Shown one piece after another: positions 18,469-27,269 of a DNA stretch of 64,000 nucleotides. The number at the start of each line of letters is the position of its first letter. Position 1 is the stretch's first letter. The notes under the pieces are model-generated. The model was not told where the DNA came from. It ran no database searches and saw only the letters and a program-made list of their open reading frames with translations. Source of the DNA: Cupriavidus respiraculi (GTDB lineage Bacteria; Pseudomonadota; Gammaproteobacteria; Burkholderiales; Burkholderiaceae); the NCBI RefSeq assembly GCF_914271545.1, contig NZ_CAJZAH010000001.1, positions 620,001 to 684,000 of the forward strand, given 5' to 3'. The position numbers and the translations under genes are program-made.

Positions 18469-18539
18469 ATGCTAGGAGCAAGCCCGGGTGGCCGGAAGGC
18501 ATGCGGGCGGGCGCAGCGTGTTTCCCGGCTGACACCAAT
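18469..18539 (-). promoter_or_regulatory. Shared near-palindrome and -10 box of the NmrA/OsmC operon
   Basis: On the minus strand ATTGGTGTC at 18531-18539, then five bases, then GGGAAACACG form a degenerate copy of the element found at 18595 and 20734. TAGCAT at 18469-18474 is the proposed -10 box; its centre is 56.5 bp from the centre of the element. That places the element at about -66, the usual recognition position of LysR regulators. Confidence 0.6.
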
Positions 18540-18594
18540 CCGCGGCCAGCGCCATCCCCGCCCCGCACGGGCGGCGCGCTGTGAGCCACCGGCG

Positions 18595-18665
18595 ATTGGT
18601 GCCTGGCAGGCAACAATGTGGCGCCCGTCGCGGCCCTACCGCATGAGCGCGCCGGTATCTAGCAT
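18595..18665 (+). promoter_or_regulatory. Shared near-palindrome and -10 box of the AhpD-like operon
   Basis: ATTGGTGCC-TGGCA-GGCAACAAT (18595-18617) is a 23-bp element that equals its own reverse complement except at one symmetric pair and the centre. TAGCAT at 18660-18665 is the proposed -10 box, 56.5 bp from centre to centre. The rest of the 331-bp gap (18407-18737) holds only the divergent NmrA promoter. Confidence 0.65.
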
Positions 18666-18737
18666 TCCTCCTGTCCGGCGCCTCCGCCCGGATACCCGAA
18701 CGCTTCGGGTCCACCATCACGATCGGCAGGAGCCACG

Positions 18738-19217
18738 ATGACGCAACGCCTGAACTACACCCAGCATGCCCCCGAGCTGTTCAAGAAATACGCGGACGTG
18801 AGCGCCCAGCTTCTCAAGTCGACGGTCGACGCCAACATCCGCAGCCTGGTCGAAGTCCGCGCATCGCAGATGAATGGCTGCGCCTTCTGCCTGGACATGC
18901 ACGTCAAGCAGGCGCGCATCCACGGCGAGGGCGAGCTGCGGCTGCACCATGTGGCCATCTGGCGCGAATCGCCCCATTTCGAGCCCCGCGAACGCGCGGC
19001 GCTGGCATGGACGGAGGTGCTGACCAGGATTCCGGAGCACGGCGTGCCGGACGAGATCTACGAGCGCGTGCGCGCCCATTTCTCGGAGAAGGAACTGACC
19101 GACCTGACCTTCCTGATCATGACGATCAATGCGTGGAACCGCGTCAACGTTGCGTTCCAGACCGTCCCCGGCTCGATGGACAAGGCTTTCGGCCTGGACA
19201 AGGCCAACCTGGAGTGA
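18738..19217 (+). CDS. AhpD-like carboxymuconolactone decarboxylase family protein
   Basis: The 159-residue protein has the family motif EVRASQMNGCAFCLDMHVKQA, broken as E, CxxC and His, seen around residues 38-58. This is the proton-relay and redox pair of AhpD peroxidases. The middle LAWTEVLTRIPEHGVPDEIYE is also typical. It fits an antioxidant role beside two OsmC proteins. The gene is followed after 4 bp by a cupin gene, and its promoter bears the LysR-type element. AGGAG ribosome site. Confidence 0.9.
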   Translation: MTQRLNYTQHAPELFKKYADVSAQLLKSTVDANIRSLVEVRASQMNGCAFCLDMHVKQARIHGEGELRLHHVAIWRESPHFEPRERAALAWTEVLTRIPEHGVPDEIYERVRAHFSEKELTDLTFLIMTINAWNRVNVAFQTVPGSMDKAFGLDKANLE

Positions 19218-19221
19218 TGCC

Positions 19222-19653
19222 ATGACACTCGCGAAACCGCTCAGCGCGGCGCTGCTCGCCCTGGCCTGCCTCGCCGCGGGCCAGCCCGCCCGGGCCGCCG
19301 GGGACATCAAGGTCGACTCGCTGATGACCAGGCCGCTGCCGGAGGCCCCCGGCAAGGAGGCACAGATGATCACGGTCGAATATCCGCCGGGCGGCGCCGA
19401 TCCCGTGCACCGCCACAATGCGCACGGCTTCATCTACGTACTGGAAGGCTCCATCGTGATGGGGGTCAAGGGCGGGAAGGAAGTGACGCTGGGCCCGGGC
19501 CAGACCTTCTACGAAGGACCGGGCGACCTGCACACGGTGGGCCGGAACGCCAGCACGACCAAACCCGCGAAATTCCTGGTGATGCTGATCAAGGACCAGG
19601 GCGCGCCGATCCTGATTCCGGAGCCGGCCCCGCACGCGGGACACCCCCGGTAG
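19222..19653 (+). CDS. Exported cupin-domain protein
   Basis: The 143-residue product has a signal peptide ending ARAAG near residue 22. The cupin motif follows: PVHRHNAHGFIYVLEG, with two His and one Glu for a metal, then GQTFYEGPGDLHTVGRN with the last His. It is a single-domain periplasmic cupin; the reaction is unknown. It is co-transcribed with the AhpD-like gene, so a role in the same stress response is likely. Confidence 0.88.
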   Translation: MTLAKPLSAALLALACLAAGQPARAAGDIKVDSLMTRPLPEAPGKEAQMITVEYPPGGADPVHRHNAHGFIYVLEGSIVMGVKGGKEVTLGPGQTFYEGPGDLHTVGRNASTTKPAKFLVMLIKDQGAPILIPEPAPHAGHPR

Positions 19654-19729
19654 CGGCCGCGGGAGGCGGCCCGCAGGCGCCGTTGCGCGCCCGCTGTCAC
19701 AAACCCGGGGCGGCAAACGTCTGGGGGGT

Positions 19730-20734
19730 ATGGATAACGCTACTCTTTCTCCCGCCCCTGCCCTCCCGTCCCTTGCCCACCTCGGCGCCGCGCCGGGCGA
19801 CGCCCTCGCGTCCAGCTTCGCGACCAGCTACGCGGGCGTGGTCGCCTTCCTGGCCGTGGTCAGCGAAGGCAGCTTCGCACGCGCCGCCGACCGCCTGGGC
19901 ATCGGCCGTTCCGCCGTCAGCCGCAGCGTCCAGAAGCTCGAAGCCCAGCTGGACGCCCGGCTGTTCATGCGCACGACGCGCTCCACCACCCTGACCCGGG
20001 AAGGGGAATTGTTCTACGAGAACTGCCGGCCCGGCATCGACCGCATCGCCCAGGCGCTGGACGACCTGCGCGAGCTGCGCCATGGTCCCCCGCGCGGACA
20101 CCTGCGGGTGCGCGCCACCACCGGCTTCGGCCGCAAGGTGGTGGCGCCGCTGCTGTTCGGCTTCCAGGACGCCTACCCGGAGATCTCGCTGGATTTCCAG
20201 CTGGACGACCGGCCCGCCGACTTCACCACAGACCGGGTGGACGTCGCCTTCCGCGACGGCAGGATGGAGGACAGCCAGGTGATCGCCCGGCAGGTGGTGC
20301 CCATGCAGGCGCTGGTCTGCGCGTCGCCCGACTATGCCCGGCAGCACGGCATGCCGCAGTGCGTCGAGGACATCGCGCGCCACCGCTGCATCAATCTGCG
20401 CGCGGCCAGCGGCCGCGTGCAGGCGTGGGAATTCAAGACGGGCGGGCGCGCCGTCGCGCTGATGCCCGCCTCGCGCCAGACGTTCAACGACCCCGACCTG
20501 GTCTTGCAGGCGGTGCTGGCGGGCCAGGGCATCGCCCAGCTGGCCGCGTACCAGATCAGCGACCTGCTGCGCGCGGGCAGGCTGGCGCAGTGCCTGGCCG
20601 GCCAGGCGCCGGACGACCGCGGGCACTACATCTGCTATCTGGGCCGCAAGCACCTGCCGGCGCGGATCCGCGCGTTCGTCGACCATATGACCGAGCAGAT
20701 CCGGCGGCTGGACCTGCAGATTCCGTTTGCCTGA
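19730..20734 (+). CDS. LysR family regulator of the peroxide-type cluster
   Basis: The 334-residue regulator has a 35-residue N-terminal extension, then the LysR helix-turn-helix: VAFLAVVSEGSFARAADRLG, then SAVSRSVQKLEAQLDARLF. The effector domain runs from about residue 125 (RGHLRVRATTGFGRKVVAPL) to the end. It lies between its likely targets: the NmrA/OsmC operon, the AhpD/cupin operon and the second OsmC gene. I see no clear copy of the shared element before its own ATG. The element for the downstream OsmC gene starts at the last base of its stop codon. Confidence 0.92.
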   Translation: MDNATLSPAPALPSLAHLGAAPGDALASSFATSYAGVVAFLAVVSEGSFARAADRLGIGRSAVSRSVQKLEAQLDARLFMRTTRSTTLTREGELFYENCRPGIDRIAQALDDLRELRHGPPRGHLRVRATTGFGRKVVAPLLFGFQDAYPEISLDFQLDDRPADFTTDRVDVAFRDGRMEDSQVIARQVVPMQALVCASPDYARQHGMPQCVEDIARHRCINLRAASGRVQAWEFKTGGRAVALMPASRQTFNDPDLVLQAVLAGQGIAQLAAYQISDLLRAGRLAQCLAGQAPDDRGHYICYLGRKHLPARIRAFVDHMTEQIRRLDLQIPFA

Positions 20735-20805
20735 TTGGTGCCGGGCGGGCAACATGGTGTATCCCGTCCCGGGCCTGTACCGGACGGGAACAATACGCCT
20801 AGGCT
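20734..20805 (+). promoter_or_regulatory. Shared near-palindrome and -10 box of the second OsmC gene
   Basis: ATTGGTGCC-GGGCG-GGCAACATG (20734-20756) differs from the element at 18595 by only a few bases. TAGGCT at 20800-20805 is the proposed -10 box, 57.5 bp from centre to centre, which is the same geometry as at the other two sites. Confidence 0.65.
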
Positions 20806-20832
20806 GCGGAGAAGCCCACTTCGAGATGGACC

Positions 20833-21336
20833 ATGGACGAAGAACTGACCCCGCCCCCCGTCACCCTGCTCGACCGCTACCAGGGCCGGGATTTCAAGCC
20901 GCTCTATACCACCACGGTCACCGTCACGGGCGGCCAGACCGGACACGGCCGCGCCTCCGGCGTCGTGCGGTCCGATGACGGCGAGCTCGCGGTGGAACTG
21001 CGCATGCCCGAAGCCCTCGGCGGCCCGGGCGGCGGCACCAATCCGGAGCAGCTGTTCGCGGCGGGCTACGCCGCCTGCTTCCATGGCGCGCTGTTCCTGC
21101 TGGCGTCCAAGGCCGGCGTGGAGATCCCGGATGCCGCCGTCGAAGTCCGCGTAGCGTTCGGCCGCGACCCGATGGACGGGCTCTACATGCTCAAGGCGGA
21201 CGTGCGCATCCACCTTCCCGGCGTGGAGCTGTCCGTGGCGGAGGAACTGGTGCGCAATACCGAGCGTATCTGCCCCTACGCCAAGATGGCGCGCCAGGGC
21301 ATCGCCAGCGTCACGCTGGCCGTACCAGCGGACTGA
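20833..21336 (+). CDS. OsmC/Ohr family peroxide reductase, second copy
   Basis: The 167-residue product shares with the protein of 17156-17650 the segments FKPLYTTTVTV, GHGRASGV and GGGTNPEQLFAAGYAACFHG. The two redox Cys lie in AACFHG and ERICPYAK. It probably reduces organic hydroperoxides. It is transcribed alone from the promoter that carries the LysR-type element, directly behind the LysR gene. Confidence 0.92.
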   Translation: MDEELTPPPVTLLDRYQGRDFKPLYTTTVTVTGGQTGHGRASGVVRSDDGELAVELRMPEALGGPGGGTNPEQLFAAGYAACFHGALFLLASKAGVEIPDAAVEVRVAFGRDPMDGLYMLKADVRIHLPGVELSVAEELVRNTERICPYAKMARQGIASVTLAVPAD

Positions 21337-21374
21337 CCGCGCGCGGCGGCCGGCCCGAACGTTTGGCACCCTCG

Positions 21375-22961
21375 CTACATGGCGAGGGCGGGCACGATAT
21401 CGACGAACAATATTTTCACGATCGTCATGCCGGGAAAGATCATGGCATAGCCCAGGTCGGGGTTTTCCGTGGGAGAGAGCCGGTTGGAGTACGACAGGAT
21501 GGCCGGGTTGCCGCAGGCCCCGGCCACGATGCCGGACACCTCGTCGAACGGCATGCGGAACGCCAGCAAGCCCAGGATCATGATCGGCAGCACCAGCGCC
21601 ACGAGAACCACCGATGCCAGCCCCAGCATCAGCAAGCCGTTCTGGGACACGGTGGCGGCGAATTTGGGCCCCGAGCTCATGCCCACCTGCGCCAGGAACA
21701 AGGTCAGTCCCAGGTTGCGCAGGACCAGGTTGGCCGACAGCGGCATCATCCAGTGCATGTTTCCGGTGCGGCGCATCTTGCCAAGGATCAGCGCCACGAT
21801 CAGCACGCCCGACAAGCCAAGCGCCAGCTTGCCGATGCCCGGCAGCGGAAAGCTGATGGCGCCCAGCAGAAAACCCAGCGCCATGCCGACCCCGATGGAG
21901 ATGTAGCTGAACTCGGCGGTGGACTTGATCGAGTCGCCGAAGAATCTGCGCAGCGCCGAGAAATCGTCGCGATGCGCGAGCAGGCCCACGCGGTCGCCAT
22001 ACTCCAGCACGAGGCCCGGCTGCGACAGCAGATCGGCATCGCCGCGGCGCACGTGCACGACCACGGACGGGTTGGCTCCGGGAATGGCCAGCTCGCCAAG
22101 CGCGCGGCCCACGATATTGGCTTTGGACGCGAACAGCCGGATATAGTCCAGATCGCTGCGGTCCTTGGCGATGCGGCCCGCCTCCACCTCGCCGAACGTC
22201 TTGCTCGCCTCGACCAGCCGTTCGCGCGAAGGGCCGACGAACAGCAGCACGTCTCCCCATGTGACCACCTGGTCCGGCGCCGCAGGCTCGTTGTGATGCG
22301 CGCGGCGGCGGGCTACGATGCGCACGTCGTCCGGCAGCTTCATGGCGAGGTCGGCAAAGGTCTTGCCGACCAGCGCCGCGTTCTGCACCACGACTTCCAG
22401 TACTTCCATGCCCGTGCCTTTGACGTCGAAGCGCGGCTTGAGCACCATGAAGGCGATATAGAGGAACAGGATGGGACCGGCCACGCCGATCGGATAGGCC
22501 ACGGAGTAGCCGACGGCCGGGTCGTCGTTGCCCAGGTTGACCAGCGCCGCCTGCAACGTTGGCGTGCTGGTTCCCGCGCCGGCGAACAGGCCGAGCCCGT
22601 GTCCGATGGTCAGGCCGCTGGCCCGCGACAGCAGCAGCGCTACGATACCGGCGACGAGCACGCCGGTCAGCGCGATCAGATTGGCTCGCACCCCCGCCGG
22701 ACTGGTCAGGCCGACAAAGAACTGCTTGCCATACTGCAGGCCCACCGCGTACAGGAACAGCGCCAGGCCCAGCGTGCCCACCATCGGCGCGGGCGCGGCC
22801 TTGGGCGCGAACCAGCCCACGGCGAGCGCGACGAACAGCACGGCGCCCACGCCCAGCGTGAAGCCCTTGATATTGATCTCCCCCACCAGATAGCCGATGC
22901 CGATCGTCAGGAACAGGGCGATCATCGGTTGCTGCTCCAGCAGCGTTCTCAGGGCGTCCAT
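21375..22961 (-). CDS. AspT-type anion exchanger with RCK_C domains
   Basis: The 528-residue membrane protein has a block of N-terminal helices (to about residue 165), two cytoplasmic TrkA_C/RCK_C-like domains (about 200-370, with VVVQNAALVGKTFADL and PGANPSVVVHVRRGDADLL), and a second helix block to the C-terminus (GGALG-type helices near FAGAGTSTP and FDEVSGIVAGACGNPA). The inverted-topology GAGTSTPTLQ and ACGNPAILSYSN repeats are typical of the aspartate:alanine exchanger (AspT/YidE) family. The ATG at 22961 follows GGGAGG. It ends the pflB-pflA-aspT operon, so it may export a fermentation product. Confidence 0.88.
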   Translation of the reverse strand: MDALRTLLEQQPMIALFLTIGIGYLVGEINIKGFTLGVGAVLFVALAVGWFAPKAAPAPMVGTLGLALFLYAVGLQYGKQFFVGLTSPAGVRANLIALTGVLVAGIVALLLSRASGLTIGHGLGLFAGAGTSTPTLQAALVNLGNDDPAVGYSVAYPIGVAGPILFLYIAFMVLKPRFDVKGTGMEVLEVVVQNAALVGKTFADLAMKLPDDVRIVARRRAHHNEPAAPDQVVTWGDVLLFVGPSRERLVEASKTFGEVEAGRIAKDRSDLDYIRLFASKANIVGRALGELAIPGANPSVVVHVRRGDADLLSQPGLVLEYGDRVGLLAHRDDFSALRRFFGDSIKSTAEFSYISIGVGMALGFLLGAISFPLPGIGKLALGLSGVLIVALILGKMRRTGNMHWMMPLSANLVLRNLGLTLFLAQVGMSSGPKFAATVSQNGLLMLGLASVVLVALVLPIMILGLLAFRMPFDEVSGIVAGACGNPAILSYSNRLSPTENPDLGYAMIFPGMTIVKILFVDIVPALAM

Positions 22962-22978
22962 GGCCGAGCCTCCCGCGT

Positions 22979-23833
22979 TCAGTAGACCATCAGGCCGCGC
23001 GCGCGGAACTGGTTGCGCACGCGGTCGGAAACCTCGGGGCTGGGCGGCTCGATCTGCTCCAGCGGATACGCCAGTCCAAGGCGGTGCCACTTGTCCCGTC
23101 CCATCTGGTGAAAGCGCAGCACCTCCACGCGCTCCACCGTCTCGAGCGTTGCGCAGAAGTCCGCGAGCTTGTCGACGTTGTCGACCGCGTCGGTCAGCCC
23201 CGGCACCAGCACGAAGCGGATCCACATTGGGCGACCCATATCGGAGAGTCGCCGCGCATAGTCCAGCGTGGGCTGCAGCGGATGGTGGGTGACGCGCTCA
23301 TAGACCTGCGGATCGCCGGACTTGATGTCCAGCAGGTGCAGATCGATCTGGCTCAGATCGTCGTCGGTCATCCGCGCGCCCAGCCGTCCCGCGGTATCCA
23401 GGCAGGTGTGCAGCCCCAGTTCCTTGCACTGGCGCAGGATCGCCATGGCGAACGGGCGCTGCACCATCGGCTCGCCGCCCGACAGCGTGATGCCGCCGCG
23501 GCTGATCTTCAGCACCTGCGCATACTTGGCGATCTCGCGCATCGCCCGCGATACCGTCACGGGCCGGCCGTTGAGCTTGTGCCAGGTATCGGGGTTATGG
23601 CAGTACTGGCATCGCAGCAGGCAGCCGGTCAGGAAGGCGACGAAGCGGATGCCCGGCCCGTCGACCGTGCTGCCGACTTCCCACGAATGCACATAGCCGA
23701 CGAGCTCGTCGCTGCGCGGCTCGTCCTCGACGTCGCCACGATGGATCGCGAAGTAGTCCTGCCCCTTCGCCTGCGCCGATCCTTCGTGGCTGACATGCAG
23801 TTCGTAGCGGCTGCCGGTAAGTGAATGGCTCAC
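22979..23833 (-). CDS. pflA: Pyruvate formate-lyase activating enzyme
   Basis: The 284-residue radical-SAM protein has the [4Fe-4S] motif CLLRCQYC (Cys71, 75, 78), GGITLSGGEP for SAM contact and VDGPGIRFVAFLTG. It installs the glycyl radical on PflB with SAM and reduced flavodoxin or ferredoxin. About 40 residues precede the part that aligns with the usual start of the family. The start is GTG at 23833, behind GGAGG, and lies 8 bp after pflB. The enzyme works only under low oxygen. Confidence 0.95.
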   Translation of the reverse strand: MSHSLTGSRYELHVSHEGSAQAKGQDYFAIHRGDVEDEPRSDELVGYVHSWEVGSTVDGPGIRFVAFLTGCLLRCQYCHNPDTWHKLNGRPVTVSRAMREIAKYAQVLKISRGGITLSGGEPMVQRPFAMAILRQCKELGLHTCLDTAGRLGARMTDDDLSQIDLHLLDIKSGDPQVYERVTHHPLQPTLDYARRLSDMGRPMWIRFVLVPGLTDAVDNVDKLADFCATLETVERVEVLRFHQMGRDKWHRLGLAYPLEQIEPPSPEVSDRVRNQFRARGLMVY

Positions 23834-23841
23834 GCCCCCTC

Positions 23842-26103
23842 CTACATCGCACCGTGAAACGTCCGGTTGATGACGTCCAGCTGCTGCTCCCGGGTCAGCT
23901 TGATGAAGTTGACCGCGTAGCCGGAGACCCGGATCGTCAGCTGGGGATACTTCTCGGGATGCTCCATCGCGTCCTGCAGCGTCTCCCTGTTCAGCACGTT
24001 GATGTTGACGTGGAAACCACCGCTGCCGAAGTACGCATCGAGACCGTCCGTGCCGCGCGTGATCCGCTCCTCCTCGCTGCCGAGCGCGGACGGCACCACG
24101 GACAGCGTCAGCGAGATGCCATCTTCGGCATCGTCGTAGGGAATCTTCGCAACGGACAGCATCGCCGCCAGCGCGCCGTGGGTGTCGCGGCCGTTGGACG
24201 GGTTGGCGCCGGGCGCGAACGGATCGCCGCGCTTGCGGCCGTCCGGGGTACTGCCAGTACCCTTGCCATACACCACGTTCGAAGTGATGGTCAGCACCGA
24301 TTGGGTATGCACGGCGTTGCGATAGCTCGGATACATGCGGATCTTGTTCATCATCATCGAGACCAGCAGTCGCGCGAGTTCATCGGCACGGTCGTCGTTG
24401 TTGCCGAAGTAGGGAAATTCCCCTTCGGTCTCGAACTCGACGATCAGGCCGCGCTCGTCGCGCACGGGCCTGACCTTTGCGTAGCGGATGGCGGAGAGGC
24501 TGTCGGCGCCATGCGACAGCCCGGCGATGCCACAGGCCAGCGTGCGCAGTACGTCCCGGTCATGCAACGCCATCTCCATGGACTCGTAGCAGTATTTGTC
24601 GTGCATGTAGTGGATGACGTTCAGCGCATTGACGTAGGTCTTGGCGAGCCAGTCCATCATCGGGTCCAGCCGCCGCATGACGTCGTCGAACTCCAGCACG
24701 TCGCCGGTGACCGGTGCGAACGGCGGCCCGACCTGCTCCCCCGTCACCTCGTCGCGGCCGCCGTTGAGCGCGTAGAGCAGCGTCTTGGGCAGGTTCACGC
24801 GCGCGCCGAAGAACTGCATCTGCTTGCCCAGGCGCATCGCGGACACGCAGCACGCAATGGCGCAGTCGTCCCCCCACTTGGGCCGCATCAGGTCGTCGGA
24901 TTCGTACTGGATCGAGCTGGTATCGATCGACGTCTTCACGGCGAAGCGCTTGAAGCCATCGGGCAGGCGCGGGGACCAGAAGACGGTCAGATTGGGTTCC
25001 GGCGCGGGCCCGAGGTTGTACAGCGTATGCAGCATGCGGAAGGCGGACTTGCTGACCAGCGTGCGGCCGTCCTCGCCCATGCCGCCCTCGACCTCGGTCA
25101 CCCACACCGGATCGCCGGAAAACAGCTGGTTGTACTCCGGCGCGCGCAGGAACCGTACCAGCCGCCATTTGATGACGAGGTCGTCGATGATCTCCTGGGC
25201 CTGCACCTCGGTGAGCACCCCTTCGCGCAGGTCGCGCTCGAAGTAGATGTCCCAGAACGTCGACAGCCGTCCCGCCGACATCGCCGCGCCGTTCTGCTGC
25301 TTGATGGCGGCCAGGTAGGCGAAGTACGTCCATTGCACGGCTTCGCGGGCATTGCTCGCCGGCTTCGAGATATCGCTGCCGTAGTTCGCCGCCATCGTCT
25401 TGAGTTCCTGCAGCGCCCGCATCTGCTCGGACAGTTCCTCGCGCAGGCGGATGACATCCTCGGTGGAATGCCGGTCGTCCAGTTCTTCCTTCTCGCGCCG
25501 CTTGTGGGCGATCAGCATATCGACACCGTACAGCGCCACGCGGCGATAGTCGCCGATGATCCGGCCCCGCCCGTAGGCGTCCGGCAGCCCCGTTACCACG
25601 GACGACGAGCGCGCCTTGCGGATATCCGGCGTGTAGGCATCGAACACGCCGTCGTTATGCGTCTTGCGGTACTTCGTGAAGACTTCGCCCACGGCGGGGT
25701 CCGGCTCGTAGCCATAGGAGCGCAGGCTCGCTTCCACGACCCGCCAGCCGCCGAACGGCATGATGGCACGCTTGAGCGGCGCGTCGGTCTGCAGGCCGAC
25801 GATGATCTCGTTGTCCTTGTCGATATAGCCCGGCGCATGGGCAAGGATGCCAGAGGGTACCTGCGAGACGTCCAGCACGCCCTTCTCCCGTTCCTGCGCA
25901 AGCAGCGGCGTGATTTTTTTCCAGAGCGCCTTCGTGCGCTCGGTGGGGCCTTCGAGGAAGGCGCCATCGCCTTCGTACGGCGTGTAATTGCGCTGGATGA
26001 AATCGCGCAGGTCGACCCGGGTCTGCCAGGCGCCCGGGGCGAACTTGCGCCAGGCGCCCTCGGTAATCGGGCTCGACAGCCCGAAAGAGAAATCGATGTC
26101 CAT
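23842..26103 (-). CDS. pflB: Pyruvate formate-lyase
   Basis: The 753-residue glycyl-radical enzyme cleaves pyruvate plus CoA to acetyl-CoA and formate. The Cys pair in AIACCVSAM falls at residues 418-419, the same numbers as in the E. coli enzyme. The glycyl-radical motif RVSGYAVNF places the radical Gly at 728, near the C-terminus. The start at 26103 has an AAGGGA ribosome site and aligns with the family; an extension to 26166 crosses the proposed promoter. It heads the pflB-pflA-aspT operon. A conserved element and -10 box lie 72-117 bp upstream of the ATG. Confidence 0.97.
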   Translation of the reverse strand: MDIDFSFGLSSPITEGAWRKFAPGAWQTRVDLRDFIQRNYTPYEGDGAFLEGPTERTKALWKKITPLLAQEREKGVLDVSQVPSGILAHAPGYIDKDNEIIVGLQTDAPLKRAIMPFGGWRVVEASLRSYGYEPDPAVGEVFTKYRKTHNDGVFDAYTPDIRKARSSSVVTGLPDAYGRGRIIGDYRRVALYGVDMLIAHKRREKEELDDRHSTEDVIRLREELSEQMRALQELKTMAANYGSDISKPASNAREAVQWTYFAYLAAIKQQNGAAMSAGRLSTFWDIYFERDLREGVLTEVQAQEIIDDLVIKWRLVRFLRAPEYNQLFSGDPVWVTEVEGGMGEDGRTLVSKSAFRMLHTLYNLGPAPEPNLTVFWSPRLPDGFKRFAVKTSIDTSSIQYESDDLMRPKWGDDCAIACCVSAMRLGKQMQFFGARVNLPKTLLYALNGGRDEVTGEQVGPPFAPVTGDVLEFDDVMRRLDPMMDWLAKTYVNALNVIHYMHDKYCYESMEMALHDRDVLRTLACGIAGLSHGADSLSAIRYAKVRPVRDERGLIVEFETEGEFPYFGNNDDRADELARLLVSMMMNKIRMYPSYRNAVHTQSVLTITSNVVYGKGTGSTPDGRKRGDPFAPGANPSNGRDTHGALAAMLSVAKIPYDDAEDGISLTLSVVPSALGSEEERITRGTDGLDAYFGSGGFHVNINVLNRETLQDAMEHPEKYPQLTIRVSGYAVNFIKLTREQQLDVINRTFHGAM

Positions 26104-26174
26104 GTTCAATCCCTTCAGCGGCGTACAAGCGAAAATCCGGCTTGCCAAGGCAGCCCGGTCCGGCATGCATCGGT

Positions 26175-26219
26175 ACTCTAGTCAAGCCCCGGGCCGGTTT
26201 CATTGGACGAAAGGGCACA
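26175..26219 (-). promoter_or_regulatory. Low-oxygen-locus element A and -10 box, pflB promoter
   Basis: ATTGGACGAAAGGGCACA (26202-26219, plus strand) matches the element found in six places of this locus: ATTGG, then an ACCAAAGG-like core, then a variable CCAAT half. On the minus strand TAGAGT (26175-26180) lies 33 bp away centre to centre and would be the -10 box for pflB. No FNR-type TTGAT-N4-ATCAA box is present in this intergenic region. Confidence 0.6.
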
Positions 26220-26284
26220 TGGCACAGCAGCAAGTGCGGGCGCCACGCGCGAGGTGGAGGATGGCCCGCGCTACGGCCTGCCCC

Positions 26285-26329
26285 ATTGGTTCAAAGTCCA
26301 TTGCGGACGACTCATGCGGCGGCCACACT
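26285..26329 (+). promoter_or_regulatory. Low-oxygen-locus element B, GNAT promoter
   Basis: ATTGGTTCAAAGTCCATT (26285-26302) is another copy of the element, with both halves nearly intact. CACACT at 26324-26329, 33 bp centre to centre, is a weak -10 candidate for the plus-strand acetyltransferase gene. Confidence 0.5.
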
Positions 26330-26372
26330 GTTCGTGTACCAGACGCTATCCCGCCAGACCACCGCCCGCGCC

Positions 26373-26978
26373 ATGACCGATACGACTCCTTCCCCCGCGA
26401 CCGCCAATCCCGGCCCCTGCTTTCCCGAATGCACGGCCACGCTCGCCAACGGTGCGGCGATCTCGATCCGCGAGGTCGGTGCCGACGACAAGGCAGCGCT
26501 GCTCGCCGCCTTCGACGCGCTGTCGCCCGAGTCCCGCTACACGCGCTTCTTCGCGCCGATGCCGCAGCTGCCGGATGGCGCGCTCGAGCACGCGACGCAT
26601 CCGGACCCCCGGGCCGAGGGCGCACTGGTGGCGGTGGTGCTCGGCGAAGGCACCATCGTGGGCGGCGCGCGCTATGGCGCGGCGCCGGGCGGCGATACGT
26701 GCGAGTTCGCGGTGACGGTGGCCGACGACTGGCACCGGCTCGGGCTGGCCAGCCGCCTGATGACGATGCTGGTCGACATGGCGAGGGCGCGCGGCTATCG
26801 CACGATGGAGGGCTATGTGCTCTCGACCAATGCCGGCATGCGGCGGCTGGCGCGGCGGCTGGGATTCGTCGACCAGGCGTGCCCGGACGATGCGACCACG
26901 CGGATCGTGACGCTGGCGCTGCGCCCCGATGCGCCAGGCCGCCAGGTCGATGGCGCGGACAAGGACCGCGACGGCTGA
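26373..26978 (+). CDS. GNAT family acetyltransferase
   Basis: The 201-residue protein has one GNAT fold (about residues 25-185). The acetyl-CoA loop is in VADDWHRLGLASRLMTML, the C-terminal strand in EGYVLSTNAGMRRLARRLGF, and SPESRYTRFFAPMPQL is typical of GNAT domains that modify acyl-CoA synthetases and other metabolic enzymes. It is divergent from pflB, and its promoter region bears element B. Acetylation of acetate enzymes is a plausible but unproven role. Confidence 0.87.
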   Translation: MTDTTPSPATANPGPCFPECTATLANGAAISIREVGADDKAALLAAFDALSPESRYTRFFAPMPQLPDGALEHATHPDPRAEGALVAVVLGEGTIVGGARYGAAPGGDTCEFAVTVADDWHRLGLASRLMTMLVDMARARGYRTMEGYVLSTNAGMRRLARRLGFVDQACPDDATTRIVTLALRPDAPGRQVDGADKDRDG

Positions 26979-26991
26979 GCCTCCGCCTGCG

Positions 26992-27246
26992 CTACTGGAA
27001 GCGTTCGTGCAGTACGACGACGCTGAGCTTGTGTCCCTTCCAGAACATCCCGTGGATGCGGTCGCGCAGCTTGTGGAGCGCGGCGTCGTCCACGGCGTTG
27101 TACGTCAGTTGCACCGACGGCCGCGAGCCGTCGCCGTCGATATGTTCGAGCCGGTCGTGCGGCGGAAACCCGTAGCGCGTGAGGAACTGGCCGATCTCTT
27201 CGTCCGTCGCGCCGGCGTCCACATTGGTAAGCATCATCAGCGGCAT
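26992..27246 (-). CDS. 84-residue protein of unknown function
   Basis: This small protein starts MPLMMLTNVDAGATDEEI and ends SVVVLHERFQ. It looks like a compact alpha/beta fold: a short helix, strand VQLTYNA, helix AALHKLRDRIHG and a final strand. The ATG at 27246 has an excellent GGAAGGAGA ribosome site and the gene follows ackA by 23 bp, so it is real and part of the pta-ackA operon. I do not recognise a family. Confidence 0.8.
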   Translation of the reverse strand: MPLMMLTNVDAGATDEEIGQFLTRYGFPPHDRLEHIDGDGSRPSVQLTYNAVDDAALHKLRDRIHGMFWKGHKLSVVVLHERFQ

Positions 27247-27269
27247 TGCCGTCTCCTTCCGTTGCGCGC

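Noticed and set aside
19682-19729. Fourth copy of the LysR near-palindrome before the LysR gene itself
   Set aside because: Only a short GGCAAAC-like half resembles the element; the ATTGGTG half is missing.
25908-25920. T-run inside pflB as a possible terminator
   Set aside because: It lies in the coding sequence and encodes Lys-Lys-Ile on the minus strand; there is no stem before it.
26104-26372. FNR/ANR-type site for pflB
   Set aside because: I read the whole intergenic region on both strands and found no TTGAT-N4-ATCAA or close variant.
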